Shown here: positions 36,401-51,100 of the stretch, piece by piece | Numbering within the stretch: the stretch's first letter is position 1 | Layout of the letters: the number at the start of each line of letters is the position of its first letter | DNA from: Chromobotia macracanthus | Taxonomy: Eukaryota > Chordata > Actinopteri > Cypriniformes > Botiidae | DNA: 64,000 bases | Assembly (NCBI GenBank): GCA_036877525.1 | Contig: JAZGTH010000098.1 | Location: 1,364,001-1,428,000 of the forward strand | Reading direction: 5' to 3' | Notes under the pieces: model-generated | What the model was told of the DNA's origin: nothing | Seen by the model: only the letters and a program-made list of their open reading frames with translations | The model's database searches: none | Made by a program: the position numbers and the translations under genes

Positions 36401-39400
36401 AATGAGAAAGCCATGAAATGGCGAAAAAATAAACAACAATTTGTTGATGTAACCATGCCAGCCTCTAAAGACATTAAACTTGAGTTTCAACTTTTGGATA
36501 AACTCTGACTCTTAATTCTGATTAGATAAGCCATAGTCTGTATCTATCACTAAACTAACAAACAGCAAACTACCTAATAAATTGCCAAGAAAACAAAGCC
36601 ACTGTGAAACAGTCAATAAACGCACACGTGACTACACATTAACTACAATCTATATTGTTCTATTACTTGTTCATATTTACCAGTTAATATATAGTTAATA
36701 ACAATTAACAATATATAGCAACAGAAAAAAACTAATTTATTTTGCTGTGTATTTATACAGATGATCTATAAACAATTCAAGTTTTGTTTATACCTCGATT
36801 CATGTTTGATTTAGCACGCTTTACCCTGCAATACATTTGTTTGAAAGCTGGAGAGTAAATGTCCATCTGGCTTCAGTTACGTGGTTTATGGTCCACTATC
36901 AGTCTTCTGTAGCTTTACTGCAGCTGCACATCTTACAGGCTCAACTGACTCTTGGCTGCCATAACTGAGGAAACAGCACAAAACTGACCAACAGCATCCT
37001 CATTTATTGATGTGTAAAGCATTCGGTCTGTGTAAATGTACTGACTTCAGCTCAGGTTTAAATCAGTGACAACACGTTTTATACACTTCTTGAAAAAGAG
37101 ACTTTATCCATATGGAACATGATGTGTTGTGTTTCTAACCCCAGTCTGCCAGAGCTTACAATCTAACGGCTTTAGTTAGGAAATTGTTTTCATGTTACAA
37201 TTTGAGAACAGACAAGCATAGTTGAGTGTCGACATAGCAACCATGCGATCAATTTGATTTCCTCTCTGTAGCCTGGCAACAAGCTTAGGAGCAAAAATAA
37301 TGAATCAGAACCCTGCTAGATGATATACATAATGTAGATCAAGGTGGTGTTTGTTAAGTATCATTAGTCTTATTACTCAACACTTTCTTATTACTCAGTA
37401 CATTTAACAAACCCCAAAGTATTAAACTTAGTGGGTAACGTTATTAATTGGCTTCAGACTAGCAAATAATGGCCTGAGCCATATGACCAGAACACCATAG
37501 ATACTTGGTGGGAGGGTCCCCCAGTGAGTCATAAACCACCTAGAGCCCAGCTTACAATTTTATGTGGTAAGAACATTTCCCTTACGCTTCCATCAAGTAA
37601 CAAAAACGTTAAAAATGTTATTTTGAAGGTTCTAGGGACAGACATTGTATTAACGCTACTGTTATAAGAACAGTATTAAATTTTTAGTTTTTAAAATGTT
37701 CCACTAAGAATTTAAGAATTACATTTTATATATATATATATCAAATATATAATGTTAAAAAAATGTTATGGCAAGAACATTTTTGATAACACTGACAGAA
37801 CTTTTAGAGGACGTTAGTTGAGACTCAGACATCTATTCTAGCCTCAATACACCACATTTTCAAAAAATAACAACCTGACAATGGACAACAATGCTAAACA
37901 TAATGCTGTGGCCAAGTGTAACATGATTATAATGTTAAACAGGGATTATAGTATTTATATAGTAAATAAACTGGATTAGCACTCATGGTAGTAACCTGAC
38001 CCGGGCTGACAGACATGGATTGTACACTCCCTACGGAATCCTGGCCAGCCTCCCATGACCTTATGAGAGAGCATCTGTGCTGAGACACATGGGCATACCC
38101 ATGACTTCAGAATGATCCAGAGATTCAGAGGGAGGAAAAGGTGTTTTTGAGAGCTTATTCAGTTGAGCAAAGAACATAAACAAGCAACAGAGTCATCTTA
38201 ATGGCTTCTTGACATCCGGCCAGAGATGTGCTCTCTTAAACAGGCAATATTGTCAGGATAGCAGCTTTATATAGCAGCAATCAAATATGCCTCCACAAAT
38301 AGAAGTGGGTTCAGCTGCAAGGAAAATTATATATCACACATGCCTTCGCACATCTTCCCTAACACATGTTCTTAATGTGATGAACATGGGTGCGAATTAT
38401 GTGCGACATGACGAGGAAGATGTGTCAAGATTGAATTATTTATAAAGGTTTAATTATAGCTGACATCATACAGCATGATGATGTCATGATGATGTCATAC
38501 CTGTGTAAATGCTGGCATTGGAGGCAGGGATTCCAAACTGTGACTCGATGAACTTGGGAATGAAGGTGATGAAGGCCGTGACAATGGCGCTCTCAGCTGT
38601 GTAGGACAGGCTCACAAACAGGAATGTCATGTTGCTGAGGATCCGTATAGCAGCCTTTGGGAGATCTTCTCAACAAAAGCACAAAAATGACAATGTTAGC
38701 CAAAGGTGCCATATTGTGCATGTTTTTCAACGCAGGTAATGCATCCCAGTTCTCCCAATCTGATGTTTAATTTGTGTGTAGTATGATATGTTAATGAAAT
38801 GTATAAGCTACGAATGACAAATTCATACACTTACATTTGACTTGTTTTATTAAATGCTTTACATATAAAGGTATAGTTTACCCAAAAATAGCTCACCCTA
38901 ATGTCTTTCCAAACCTGTATGACTTTTATGCTTCTGAGGAATACAAAAGAAGATATTGAGTAAAGTGAAGGGTGAGTAAATGATGGTAAAATGTTCATTT
39001 TGTTCTAATCTGTTTAAATCCCGCAGCTTTCAGCTGAATGCTTCATCATGGCCGATGGAGGCAACGTTTAATTAGCAGGTCAGCGACGGTGAGCTGTTTC
39101 CATGGTAACTGGCTGTAATAAAACATTCATTTGGCCCTGAATGTTGAACTTTGACCCTTCAGAGCATCAGTGGGACTGCAGGGTGGGACAGATGAGCTGA
39201 CACAAAAGCAGGCAGATTAAACGCTTTACCTAGTAATTAACAAAACAGCTTGTCTCTTACAGAGGTTTCAGAAACTCTGTTACTCTGCCTAACACTTTAT
39301 CCTACTGTAGTTACTGTGGAACAGTTATGCAGTTAGCCTACCTATGCAATCACATGCAGGCCAGGGGGGAATGGAAGTAGGTTACAGTGGGTTTATAGAA

Positions 39401-42400
39401 CAGGGCTTGTCTTGATTGTAGTCACTTGCATTTGTTTGTTAAACCAGGACAAATCACCTCTCCAGGCTAATAATAATGATTGGTACTAGTTACAATTTAA
39501 AAGTGTGAAGTTCTGTAATCTACAGAAACTCTACATACACAATTCGAGAGGAAACAGAGTACTAATAAATCACATATTTCTGCTTATTATTTCCTTAAAA
39601 ATTACTTGTATAACTACTTCTCTTTTTTCGGCCAAGCCAAATCTTTTACTGCAAGTCTACAAGTATAAACCTTTTGCAGCAGCAATGAAGCTATAGGTCC
39701 ACAGCAAACAGAGCAATTTTCCTGTCCCAATATTTATGAAGGCCACTGTATAGGCCTATGGATATAGGCCTGATGCTTCTCTATATGGTGACTAAAACAA
39801 TATTAATTCCTGTTAATCTCTTTGAGGTCTCTTCTGAGCTTTCATAGTATCACTGATTATAGAGCCAGATGGAGGAATGTAGGAAAGGTTTTCACACCAG
39901 TATTTCTACACACGTTGCCCATTGTGTAAATCACCACATGACCTTCAAGGTGTCCATCCTTCATCAGAGACACACCTTTGATGTCTTTTCCAAAGCCCAT
40001 GGAGGATGCGACCGTCTGGCCTTTACTGTTGGATTTCTCTTTCAGGACGTCGTCATCATTGGAGGTGCTGTCTGCGCCATGCTTTTTCTTCTTTTTGTGA
40101 CGAGGGGGCAGTTTCTTGGGGAAGGTGAACATGGGAAAGATGACCAACAGCATGGCAAACGCACAGAGCAGGAAACCACTCCACCTAAAAACATAACCAT
40201 GTGGATTAATGATAGATGATCACCGGTTAGCTCTGCCCACTCTGCTTAGCACTGCTTCCTCAGATAGGTTACAAAACAGCCTCTACAAATAAATTGGAGG
40301 TTTCTGGTTTTATTTTAGAAGAGGGCTTACAGTTTTATTCACAGCATGAATGTCTCAAGATTTTTTTAAAGGAAAAAATACAGTATTCAGGTTTTTTGTG
40401 TCAAGCCTCAGCAACAAGGTTTACCATTTTTGCATCATTTTGTAAAAATTAAGTGAAAAGTATTCAAGAATCAAATGAGATTCTCCATCATTATGATTTA
40501 ATCAAAAGTTAGTCTGGTAAAATGGGGGACAACAACAGTTGCTAAGCTAGGACTGGTAAGTAACTTTAAGCTATGGGTCTTAACTAAGGGTCACCTGATT
40601 ACACACACATTCAACATATATTACCAGTTGCCAACAAAGCGTGGGTCACTTTGCCCAATGTTGATGATGGTTTTGGGATCCACATAGAAGCCAATCAGAA
40701 CTCCTCCCAGTAGATACCCTGCAGCTGGCCCCAGAGCCCCCATCACATACATAATAGCTGCAAAACACACAAACATGCACATTACAAACCCACTCTGCAA
40801 CACCCACATTATACCTGTTCATGTCACAGTGCTAATGTTCTTTTTTACTCGTGCCTGTGAGCTCTTGATTTATTGATTGACTGAGTCATCTACACTGAAA
40901 TGATGACAATATAAAGGGCTGAACATTCATAATGCGTCATGCTTTAATTCGGTTGTGAAACAACCTGAATTAATAGCAGTGATGTGCTGAACTGGAGACA
41001 GGGCCCTTGTCAGAAAATAAATAGGAGAAATCACAATGCTGTAGGATGGTGGCAGAAAGTCCTGCATTTTCATTAAAAGAACCAATCACCTTAGGTGATT
41101 AATCCACATACTCAGATAGCAATTTTTGGATGTAACAATGTATCCCTAACGCTTCCATTAAGTAACAAAAAAAATATTATTTTGAATGTTCTGGGAATGT
41201 TTAAAATGTTTTATTAATGGTATTGCTTGATTATAAGAGCATTATTGAAACGGATGTTTTAAGTTTGGAGCATTTTTAAAATGTGTCACTAACAAGAAAA
41301 TAAAAATGTTTTGATATATACAATATATAACATAAAAAAATGAACTTTGAGAGAACTTTAAGGGAATGTTAGCCAATATTCTGAAAATGTTCCCTGTTAA
41401 TTGGGTATGGATTAGCTTGACCAACTGCCTAATTTGAGGTAAACTTATCCAGTTTAATTGGTGATTTGATACTTAAACAATATAAGATTGGCAAACTGTT
41501 ATTTTGATCTTTCCCCATTCTTAGAAAACAGGAACTGTACAAAGCTGCCAAGATGGCTGCCAAACACACTGACTTGTACTTAAAAGTTTGTGGCATTTGC
41601 CAATCCAAACATGGGTAAGGTAGATATTCAAGGACTGCCAGAATGCATTGTGTTTAGACTGCATGTGTTCTTTATTAAGCCACAATCTTTCTCAGAGTGT
41701 GTTTACTGTTGAAAGAGACACACACAGTGTGCTCTCTACAATTAGCTGTTTGAGCCGGTTCAAAGAAAGCGGGAGTGGACGTCCCCATGGCTGATGTGTC
41801 TGCACAGTGAGCCAAGCCAAGCTGGTTCTGATCCAGCCAGAACCTCACACAGCATTGAAACAGGTGCAGCACGAGCAGACCTAATCTTTAATCTCAGTCT
41901 CGGTACATGAAAACGTATGGTCGACAGTCTGCCAGGCTACATAACAGCCGCGCCAAACATGTTGGGGTGGACAGATAAGTCACATTTTATTTGATGTAAA
42001 CAGGACTGCACTGGCTCTGACTCCTGTCCTTACATGGGACATTTATAGGCAGCGTTCCCTGAGAGGATGAGCTCTCATAAAATCTATTATTGGCAAAGAA
42101 CTGCATGACATCTGCAAGTATTTCACACTCTGAGCCAAATTTAGAGATGGATGAAAATAATAACATTATTAGGCTACCTTCCTCTTTGGAAATTCAAATT
42201 ACAATCTTAAACATCAAATATCTTAAAGCTGCAATCTGTAACTTTTGTAAAAAATAAAAGCAGTTATTGAGGAAGTACATAACAGATTAGTGTTCAAAAC
42301 AGTTTCCTTACCTTAACCCGATTTACAGCGGTAAGTTTATTATTAAATTTATAATTCTGAGCTGTCGAGTGAGATTTCTCCAAGTACTGTCAGCTTCATT

Positions 42401-43995
42401 TGATTTCAACATATGTAAAAAAAATGTTTCAAATATAGATGGCAATAGAGAGGCAAAAGTTATGGATTGCAGCTTTAATTATGATGTGATATGTGTTCAA
42501 GACAAATTGTTTTGAAATAAGACAGATGTATTTAGCAATTTCCAATTTTTTCTCATATTTCCATTACAAACAAAGAATGCTTGCTGTTGTACTTTTGTAA
42601 TATGTTCAAAGCCAAAATTGCTTCAAAATAATGCTGAATTTATCCATAATGAACTAATAATGAACACGACCGTCTTTCTTTACAAACACTTGTACACCAG
42701 GGTCTCCTCAAACATTCAATCAGCATTATCCACATCCTAATTAAATAACATCTTCCCCTCTAAACACTCATAAGGCTATGAAAGAGGAAATACATTATTC
42801 CTCAAAGCTGAAAAGCTATGGGTAAATATTCTTATCAGCCCTTAGCAGAAATGGCCATCACACAGAACCAAACGCTGTACCCACATAAACAGAGAGAAAC
42901 CAGTCGTGCACCAGTCAATGAATAAACTGCCCCAGAGAACTCAGCCACTGTGAGAAATTGCTGTAAAATTAGTCAACAAACAAATTCATTTACAATTTAA
43001 GCCTTCTTCACAAGCGTGCTTTTGTGGTACCAGATCTCCAGCCTGGTCCACACTACATCTGTAGAAGCAATAAGAAGATGGTGTACCGGAGGCCTTTGCA
43101 ATAATTAAGAATAATGTTTTTAATATGATAAATAACATTAAAAAAATTCTACTAACGTTACTGCTTTTTACGTTACGTACGTTACGTAACTTTTTTGAGA
43201 ACTTTGCCAGCGTTCTGAGAATACTCCCTGTTAGCTGGGTAGCGCTTGGTAGATAATTAGTATTGGCAAAGACTAGAAGAGTCATATAAAAACCTCCCTA
43301 ATGAACCTAACTCTTTATCAATTTCAATGTCAGCTAACTGAGAAACTAGCAATTATGCATAATTTTCCTTTGTATGAAAAGTGTGGAAACGGAGCAGAAC
43401 TCTAGAGACAGGAAAGCTGCTGTCCCTGCATGAACCCTATCCGAGCCAACCTCAGCACATGTAGATTGCATTAAACCATTCCAATAATAATCTTACATCA
43501 CATATATGGCTCTACAATGTGGTTGTGAAATGCCAGATATAGCATATAGTGTGGAGTCCAAAACTTTGAGGTTTGCAAGTTCCGAATTCTTTAACATTTT
43601 TTCTTTAAAACATTCCGATTCTTTAAACTTAAAGTCTACTAAAGGTCTACTTATGCATATAAAGACATTGGGTCTCATTCGCTATGCATTCTTATGCACA
43701 TATTGTGTGTCTAGCTTTATGCATTTGAATATGGCTAAAAATATGCTTACAAAGAGCCCTTATATGGAGAATTTGGGCATGTATTATGCAAATTACTAAC
43801 TGGGGCTCATTTAGGATAATCCAAATTCATCAACATTAGTATAAAGGTAAAGTCAAATTTAAGTGTGTACGTACCTGTGGTGAATTTAACTGAACATTTG
43901 TATGGAATTATTTGTAAATTAGACCATTTGTTATTTAGATTTGGTCTATGTTTACCAAGTCGTTTATTGATCACTCATTAACCTGTAGTAATAAT

Positions 43996-44035
<40 letters not shown>

Positions 44036-47000
44036 AAACTTTTTAGCTGACAGAATCAGACCAGTCAAATAATCATTGTTGTAAGTGTAAATGACAAGTG
44101 ATCAATTTAGTATGAAAATGGTTTAGATCAGAAGTCAATATAACATCTATCAATACCAGCCTCTATTACCAGCTACAATATCATTTAGAGGATTAACTTC
44201 AAACATTGAACACGTGACTGTTTACATATTTCATGTTCCTCATTTGTGTAACAGTGCTTCATTTGGCTCAGTTTATCTTGTTAATGGTGTTATGCATGAA
44301 TGGAAGGTGAAGGAGGGTCATTTGATTGGACAGCCTTCAAAGTTTCCTGTTGCCTGGCAGAAATCCAGTCTAGATTCAACCTCTACCCAGCATGCATTGT
44401 GTTGTTTATTTCCTAGGAAAGGACAGAGAAGTTATTGCTGGCATATTGCATTGCTGGCAATGCATTATCGTATTGTTGTAATCGACGTAACAACAGCATG
44501 CTCCGAGATTTTCAAATCAACCTTTGAATCTCAACTTGACATGTCGCAGAATGCAGTCAAATGAGTTAGGCAGTCAACGCAAATGCAGCGTTGGCAATGT
44601 GGTCCTTGCAAACAGTATTCCAAAGGATCCAATCAGGTTTCAGTAAACTGAAAAAAAAATCCACTGAGCAGCAGCTGTCCGAGCCGAAGGACATCCATGC
44701 CACAGTCGTGCATCAGTAGATACCGCAACCGCCGGATACTGCATCATGCCTGAATGTCACTCAAGGACATCCCTGTGGAGGTGTGAATGAGCACGTGTTC
44801 TCTTTTCCCATGTGTGATGGATGCAGATATGATTTAGTCTCAGGGTCACCCCCTCACAACGGTGATTCAGATGCTCCCAACACCTGATATTCTGCATGAG
44901 GATTTATCATCTCTATAGAAGACAGATAGTTAAAGTGTGGCACAAGCACCTTTCATGCTTAATGACCCCAATCCTCAATGCCAAAAATAATTAGGGAAGA
45001 TTAGTAAGTTGAGGTCATTACACACAGAGAAATAAATATTCACACCAATCCAAGGTTGTGCAAGGTGAAGTCCACATAACTGAAAAGAATTAATGGCCCG
45101 CAGCAGCCTTAAAACACATCTAAGCGTGAAGCATCTGATAAAATAAAACACGTTCCCCAGTTGTGCCCTGTGAGGTATTCATTGCATGACTTCTGACTTG
45201 TTATGAGCATGAAGCTGATTAAATATGGGCCTAAGTTGTATAATCTCTCACTGGGCTCTAATGGCGCCTTGTACCCCAGGAGGACTGTGCCGTAAGCACA
45301 ACAGCAGCACAACATGGTGCAATTCATCATGCAACATTCAGTGAGCTAAAGCTTAAAAATATAACCATAGTGCAAAATGTCACTGAGGCAGATATATTCA
45401 GAAAAAGGCTTCTAGCTGAAGTTCTTTATTGCTGAGGCAGGAAGTGATGTAAGCAATGAAAATGTGGCATTTGGTGTGAAAAACTGTCTCACTTTATTGT
45501 CTCACTTTCTATTCTACATGCAGTAAAGGACTTAAGGGACAATTTCTTATTTATATGTTACTGTAAGTGCACAACACTGGGTCTCTCTCTGGTTGTGCGA
45601 CTCTGTAACGTTGCCAGGAGACAGTGGTAAAAGACAATGAAATGGGGAATGACATTGTCATGGCAATTGCTGATGCAGCAGTGTCTTCTTACAACTAACC
45701 TTATATATCTCACCCAGAAAGACCCCATCAGAATAGCCTGACACAGCTGTCCCCTTATCAGTCTATACTACCAGTTCAATTCAGTCCAAACATGGCTTTG
45801 TTGTTGCTATCCTGACATTCATTTAAAAACTCCTAGAGAAATGTCTATGTAAGTGTTTTGAATGACAGCTCTGTTTTAAGTGTATGGAAGACATTGAAAG
45901 AGCATGAGAGAATATCACAGCAAACCAGCTTAAGGAAGTGCTGGTTTTACAGCCTGGCCAATGTGGTGCTTAACTGGTTTACAAGGCTGACAAGTTCTCT
46001 AACCTCTCTGAAACCAGCAAAACAGACCAACCTAACCAGTTTTGCTAGGCTGAAAACTAACTACTAACTAACCACTATAATCTGGTTTAAGTTGTTTTAG
46101 CAGGATTGTGTAAACCCCCCACCCCAGAAACATGAACAGGGTCTACACATGTGGGAAATCAATAAATTAAAGGACAAAGGGGAAAATAACAGACCTAATG
46201 TCTTTCACATGTGTAGGAAAGCTGAAAAATGGGATGGGCTCAGGAGAACTCCTAAAATGATGGTGAGACAATTCTCCTGAAACAAAGCACAGTAGCTATA
46301 GCTCTCATCAATAGGATGTAACTTAAGCACACATCTGTGAAAGCAAAGAGAGTCAGAGTCTTTTCAGAGGGCATTTGTTTCCCTGGGGCAGGTGTAACTT
46401 TGAAGCTAATGAGGTGCACAGCGGCCTCACAGGGGCCTCAAAAGCCACAGAGCTGCAACAATCCAGCAGACAAAAGTAGCAATGTAGCTGACACAGAAGA
46501 GACAGAAAAGAGAGTGATAAAACTCTATGCTTCATTCAGCAAACTCAGTATTCAAACACAACAAGTCAGCAGCACTCCAATGATTAAACTCACAGCTTCT
46601 TCATTGGCATTGCTCCACTACCAATAAAATAACCCAATTGCCTGACAGAATAACTGAAACTTTTCTAAAACGTCATTTAATTGATTCTGGACAACAAGAA
46701 GGTTGGGAGTTTGGTCTATAGCAATCATTGACCAACAGAAAGCTATGAAAGAAACCCCTTTTTAAATGATATTGTTTTGAGCCCTTATAAATATATTTAA
46801 GGGTTAACAAACGGATGTGTTATCACACAGGTAACAGTGCACAATCTTAACTCAGTAAATGCCGTCTATTTTAAAATGCAAAAAATGGTAATTTCCTCTT
46901 GAGAAAATCTGTGGCATACTCTGAGGCTATCCATCTTTCAATGTCACAGGTCAGTCAGAAATCTTATCAATATGGCCCATGAAAATGCAGTGAGGCTCTG

Positions 47001-48128
47001 AGGCTCAACGCCTTCTCCTGGATGTGCCCTCATGCCCTGGATGTTGCCTGACTCTTCCAAGGCAGATGAACGTGCTCTGTGGAGCTCCTCATACACTGTC
47101 ACCTCAAATCACCATCTAGTGAATGATCCAGTAGCTGTTTGATGTTCTGGTATGTTCAAATGTCTGACTCCCATCTAAAGCAGTAATACCACAGAGATGA
47201 CATCAGGAATAGATGTTCCTTAAAGACAGTTACTGTCAGCTTCTGTCCGTGACTGGACTTTGGCATTGATTTAATTGTCATTTTATGTCAGACGTGATGT
47301 TAGCAATAACCACCAACAGGTATTTTACTCAGAAGGGTCTAAAACCACAGTAATAGTTCACCAGGCAGTGCAAGAAAATTAACTTTACTTTAGGTCATGA
47401 TATTCCATTAAAGGTAGGACAGGCAATTTCGGAGAGGCTAGCAATAGCAAGCTAGCTTTGAAAGCATAAGATCCCTTTAGAGTGCTCTCCAAAAAAAACG
47501 CCTCCTCCAACACGATCGCATACATAGCTTACAAAGTAGGACATCTTATCATTGCATTTGAACTGAACATTATGGTCCTGCACCAGTGTTTTATAACAGC
47601 AGATCCTATTCCAGAAGCTGTCACCTGGTCTGCTCTGCCTGAAAACCTGTTAAGATATATATGCTCTTTCCCATAACCCTTTCAAAGTAAGCTGGTAAAT
47701 GTGTCTACCTGTTCACATTATGGCTGACTGCCCTCTCCATCCATCTCTAAATATGCTGCTCAAGCTGCACTTTTTTAAATCAATGCGTTATATATTCAAG
47801 CTTATACACAATTAAACTTGGGTTAGGCCCAAAAAATTGTAACAGAATGCTAGATGCTTAGACAAATGATTGAGATGCTTCCAAAACTGTTTCAGTTGTG
47901 TCTCCAATGGGAGCACATATACAATATTAATAGTATAAAATGAGATAAGTCACTATTACAGATCAGCCGCTTGATTAGCTCATTCAACCACAAGGATCCA
48001 GAGTAAACCATAAAGTCCCACAATATTAAATATTTATAACAACAGCTGCTGTTACTGCTTACAGTACGTTACCATCTAAGCTTCAGATTAAAGTAAATAT
48101 ACGTATAGTATAAATATATAAATAAATA

Positions 48129-48193
<65 letters not shown>

Positions 48194-51100
48194 AGGTAAT
48201 GTAATATAGGATTCAAATTCAATGTCACTTAGTACAAACAAACTAGAAACAATACATAGCTCAACTGGTGTTTGGTGCTAGCAATGCCAAGGTCATGGGT
48301 TCAATTCCTAGAGGATGCATTCAATGATAAAAGGTATAGCTTGAACACTGTCTAAAAGTGTCACTCAAATGCATAAATAATATACAACTACATATTTGGA
48401 CACGTAGAGATCATGTCTCCAATCTTCTAATAGAGGCAATGCACTGGACAAATCAATGGATAGAAGAATCTTTTGGATCTTTTAAAGCATTCCAATCAAC
48501 AAGTAGATTGATAAAGAAAAAAGCTGAAGAGGGCACAGGGCACACAGCCACGAAAACTTCACTCATATAAAGCCAATGAGCTGTATTTGCTGAAGCAGTG
48601 AGTCTCCTCTGGGCTTCACATTGCTGACTGCCTTCATGGTTTCTGCTGATCCTGATGCAAGCGTGTGGAACGTTGACCGATGCTGACAGCAACATTCACT
48701 ACAAATCTCCATCACCAATGCTGATGTTCCAAGTTCCACCCTAAACTCGAACCGAGGCAGGAATCGCCTTCATTAAAAAGGCTTTGGACAGAATTGTGAT
48801 GCCAAAAGGTGAACAACTGCTTTTTGAACAACTGCTGTCTCAAACAGTTTCACATGAATAATTGCACTGTAAAAAGTAAAATGAAAGAATTCAGCACAAA
48901 TAATGTCATTTTCTGGACAACTAATTGGTGATAGATTGATGTAGTGGCCATTTTCAATAAAAGTGCCTAGTACTGAAGTCTGAGCTTTAGAGTGCCAATT
49001 TTCTGTTTTAAGATACTTTTCAGTGCATTCAAGTATTATGTAAAACAAATGTACCATGTATTTAACTTATTTAGCTAAAATCATGACTGAACTGCTACAA
49101 ATGCATGTGCTTTTGAGAAACACATACAGTTTAACCTCCACATTACACTAGAGCTGAACCTCTAAATAACTCAAAATCAGAAACATGATTGGCTAAGGAA
49201 AGTTTTACTGGTATTTATTTAACACAAACTGGATTTTAATAACCCTGTTCTTAGGGCACATTCTTTACAAATATATCAAGTAAAGCTGGCCTGTAAAGTA
49301 GCTTCACAGAGCCTCTTGGTAATAAAAAGAGGTTTGTTGTTGACTGTGGGTTCCTCTAGCTGGAGATATCACTAGGTAAGCTTTTAGGGAGCTCCCTCTT
49401 CGCTCCTACAACCTGAGGCGGCATTAAAACTGCTGACATGCTCCTCATGGACCTGCCCTCATATTCTACAGACTAATTGCTGCCTTAATGTAATTTGCTG
49501 CTTTAATTTTTTTAATGGCTGATAAAAAACGCACTGAGACTTGTTTCCTGTAAGTTACGACAGGCTTTTAAAGCAGAGAAAAACTTTAGGGGACATGTTA
49601 CCTGCTAACGTCACATGCAAATATTGAAACATAATTAGAAACTGTATTCATTTTTAAAATTGCTGTAATGTTTGCCTCTCTCTTTGTACCGCCATCTCTG
49701 TTTGAAACAAAATTACAGGGCATTTACGGAGTTATTTTCTTGACGTTGATGACATGTTTAAATTCTAAACAAGTGCATAAGAACAAGCTACAAACACTGC
49801 ACTATCTACGGTACCAGACATGCTATATCAGATCTTGCTGTTTACAAACAAACATTTTTTACAGAATCAGACTCGACAACTCGTTATTATAAACTTACCA
49901 TTGCGAATCGGGGTACGGTAAGGAGATTGCATTGAACACTGATCTGCCATGTACTTGCTCATAACTGATTGCTGCACTTTTACATGTGCCATAGTGACAA
50001 TATGTGTTAAACTTTATGTGGAAAAAGGACTTTAGCCGTTTTTCAGTGTCAGCGTATAAAAAAATAAAGCTGCATGAAGCTTCCGCAGATTTCTAATTTG
50101 TATATAAAATGAACTGTTATGTGAACTACACTTTAATTTTCCCTGATAACAGTGGATCTGTAAATGGAGCAAAACTTTATGACAACGATGTCTGAAGAAA
50201 CAGACCCTGCTAATGCTTTTTCATCCATGACTGTCAAACTGCTCCAGTTTCAAAGTCACACTGGGAAAAGATTTTCTTCTTCCTCTGACAAAAACATTGT
50301 GTCTTTATTGACATATTTAGGTCTGTCTTTGTATTTGTGAACTGTGATTCTGTGGAAAGGGTTTAAACAGCCTGTGGTACTGCAGAATGACTGAGCTGCA
50401 AGTTCTACATTCTTAGAGCTTTCAGCCAATATCAAATCAGCCAACATACTGGCGGCGATGTGTAGATCTCTGCAAACAAGCACTTGAATTCTGTGGAACT
50501 CGATAGAGCTTTAATAGAACGTAACTCTGTGAGCAGATTCCACAGTTTCATTCTCAGCAAAGACAGAGTGATTGCATCAACAAAGCTGATTGTTTCATCA
50601 CATCCACTGGCAGCACCTGAGAGAGCTAACGACTGATGCTTGACACGGGCCCAGGCCTGCTGGACTCACACACACTGGCAATCTTCACTTCCATGCGACC
50701 TGCTGATCAAAAGCACTGCACTCATTAAAGAGCTTTAGTGCAGGAATGTTATTAAGGGGATCCGCCCAAAGAAAAATGTTGCTAATCCCTCTGTACCTCT
50801 GTCCTGGCTGGCCACCGATGTCACTCTGGTCTCCTAATCCTATCCACTCACCCTTTCAGTGTGTCTCCCCACTGCTCTCTCAAAATGCACCTGCTTATGG
50901 ACAAAAAAGGGAGAAATGAGGGACTTATCTACAGCAAACCAAAATTACGAAAGTGAAGACAGAATGAGAAACATCCTAAACAGCAAGACCTGTTTTTAAC
51001 AATAAGAAGAAAGTTTATTCCATGCTACATCTGAATTTAATGTGATCACAGCTCCATAAAATGAGACATAAACTGATATTGATATAAAATGTATTACTTA

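Larger units (their letters stand above)
34237..38500 (-). other. slco5a1: slco5a1 intron 4
   Basis: A 4.3-kb intron with an AT-rich tandem-like stretch at 34,581-34,645 (units of 'atatagtaa') and two copies of the CCCAGCTAAC family. The open frames around 35,976-36,381 on both strands are antisense to each other and not protein-like. Confidence 0.65.

Noticed and set aside
43506..43799. A 97-codon frame in the large slco5a1 intron
   Set aside because: No initiation or splice context, no family resemblance, and an opposing frame covers the same bases.
48257..48308. tRNA-like box A and box B
   Set aside because: There is no cloverleaf with paired acceptor arms, and the following body and degenerate tail identify a tRNA-derived SINE rather than a tRNA gene.
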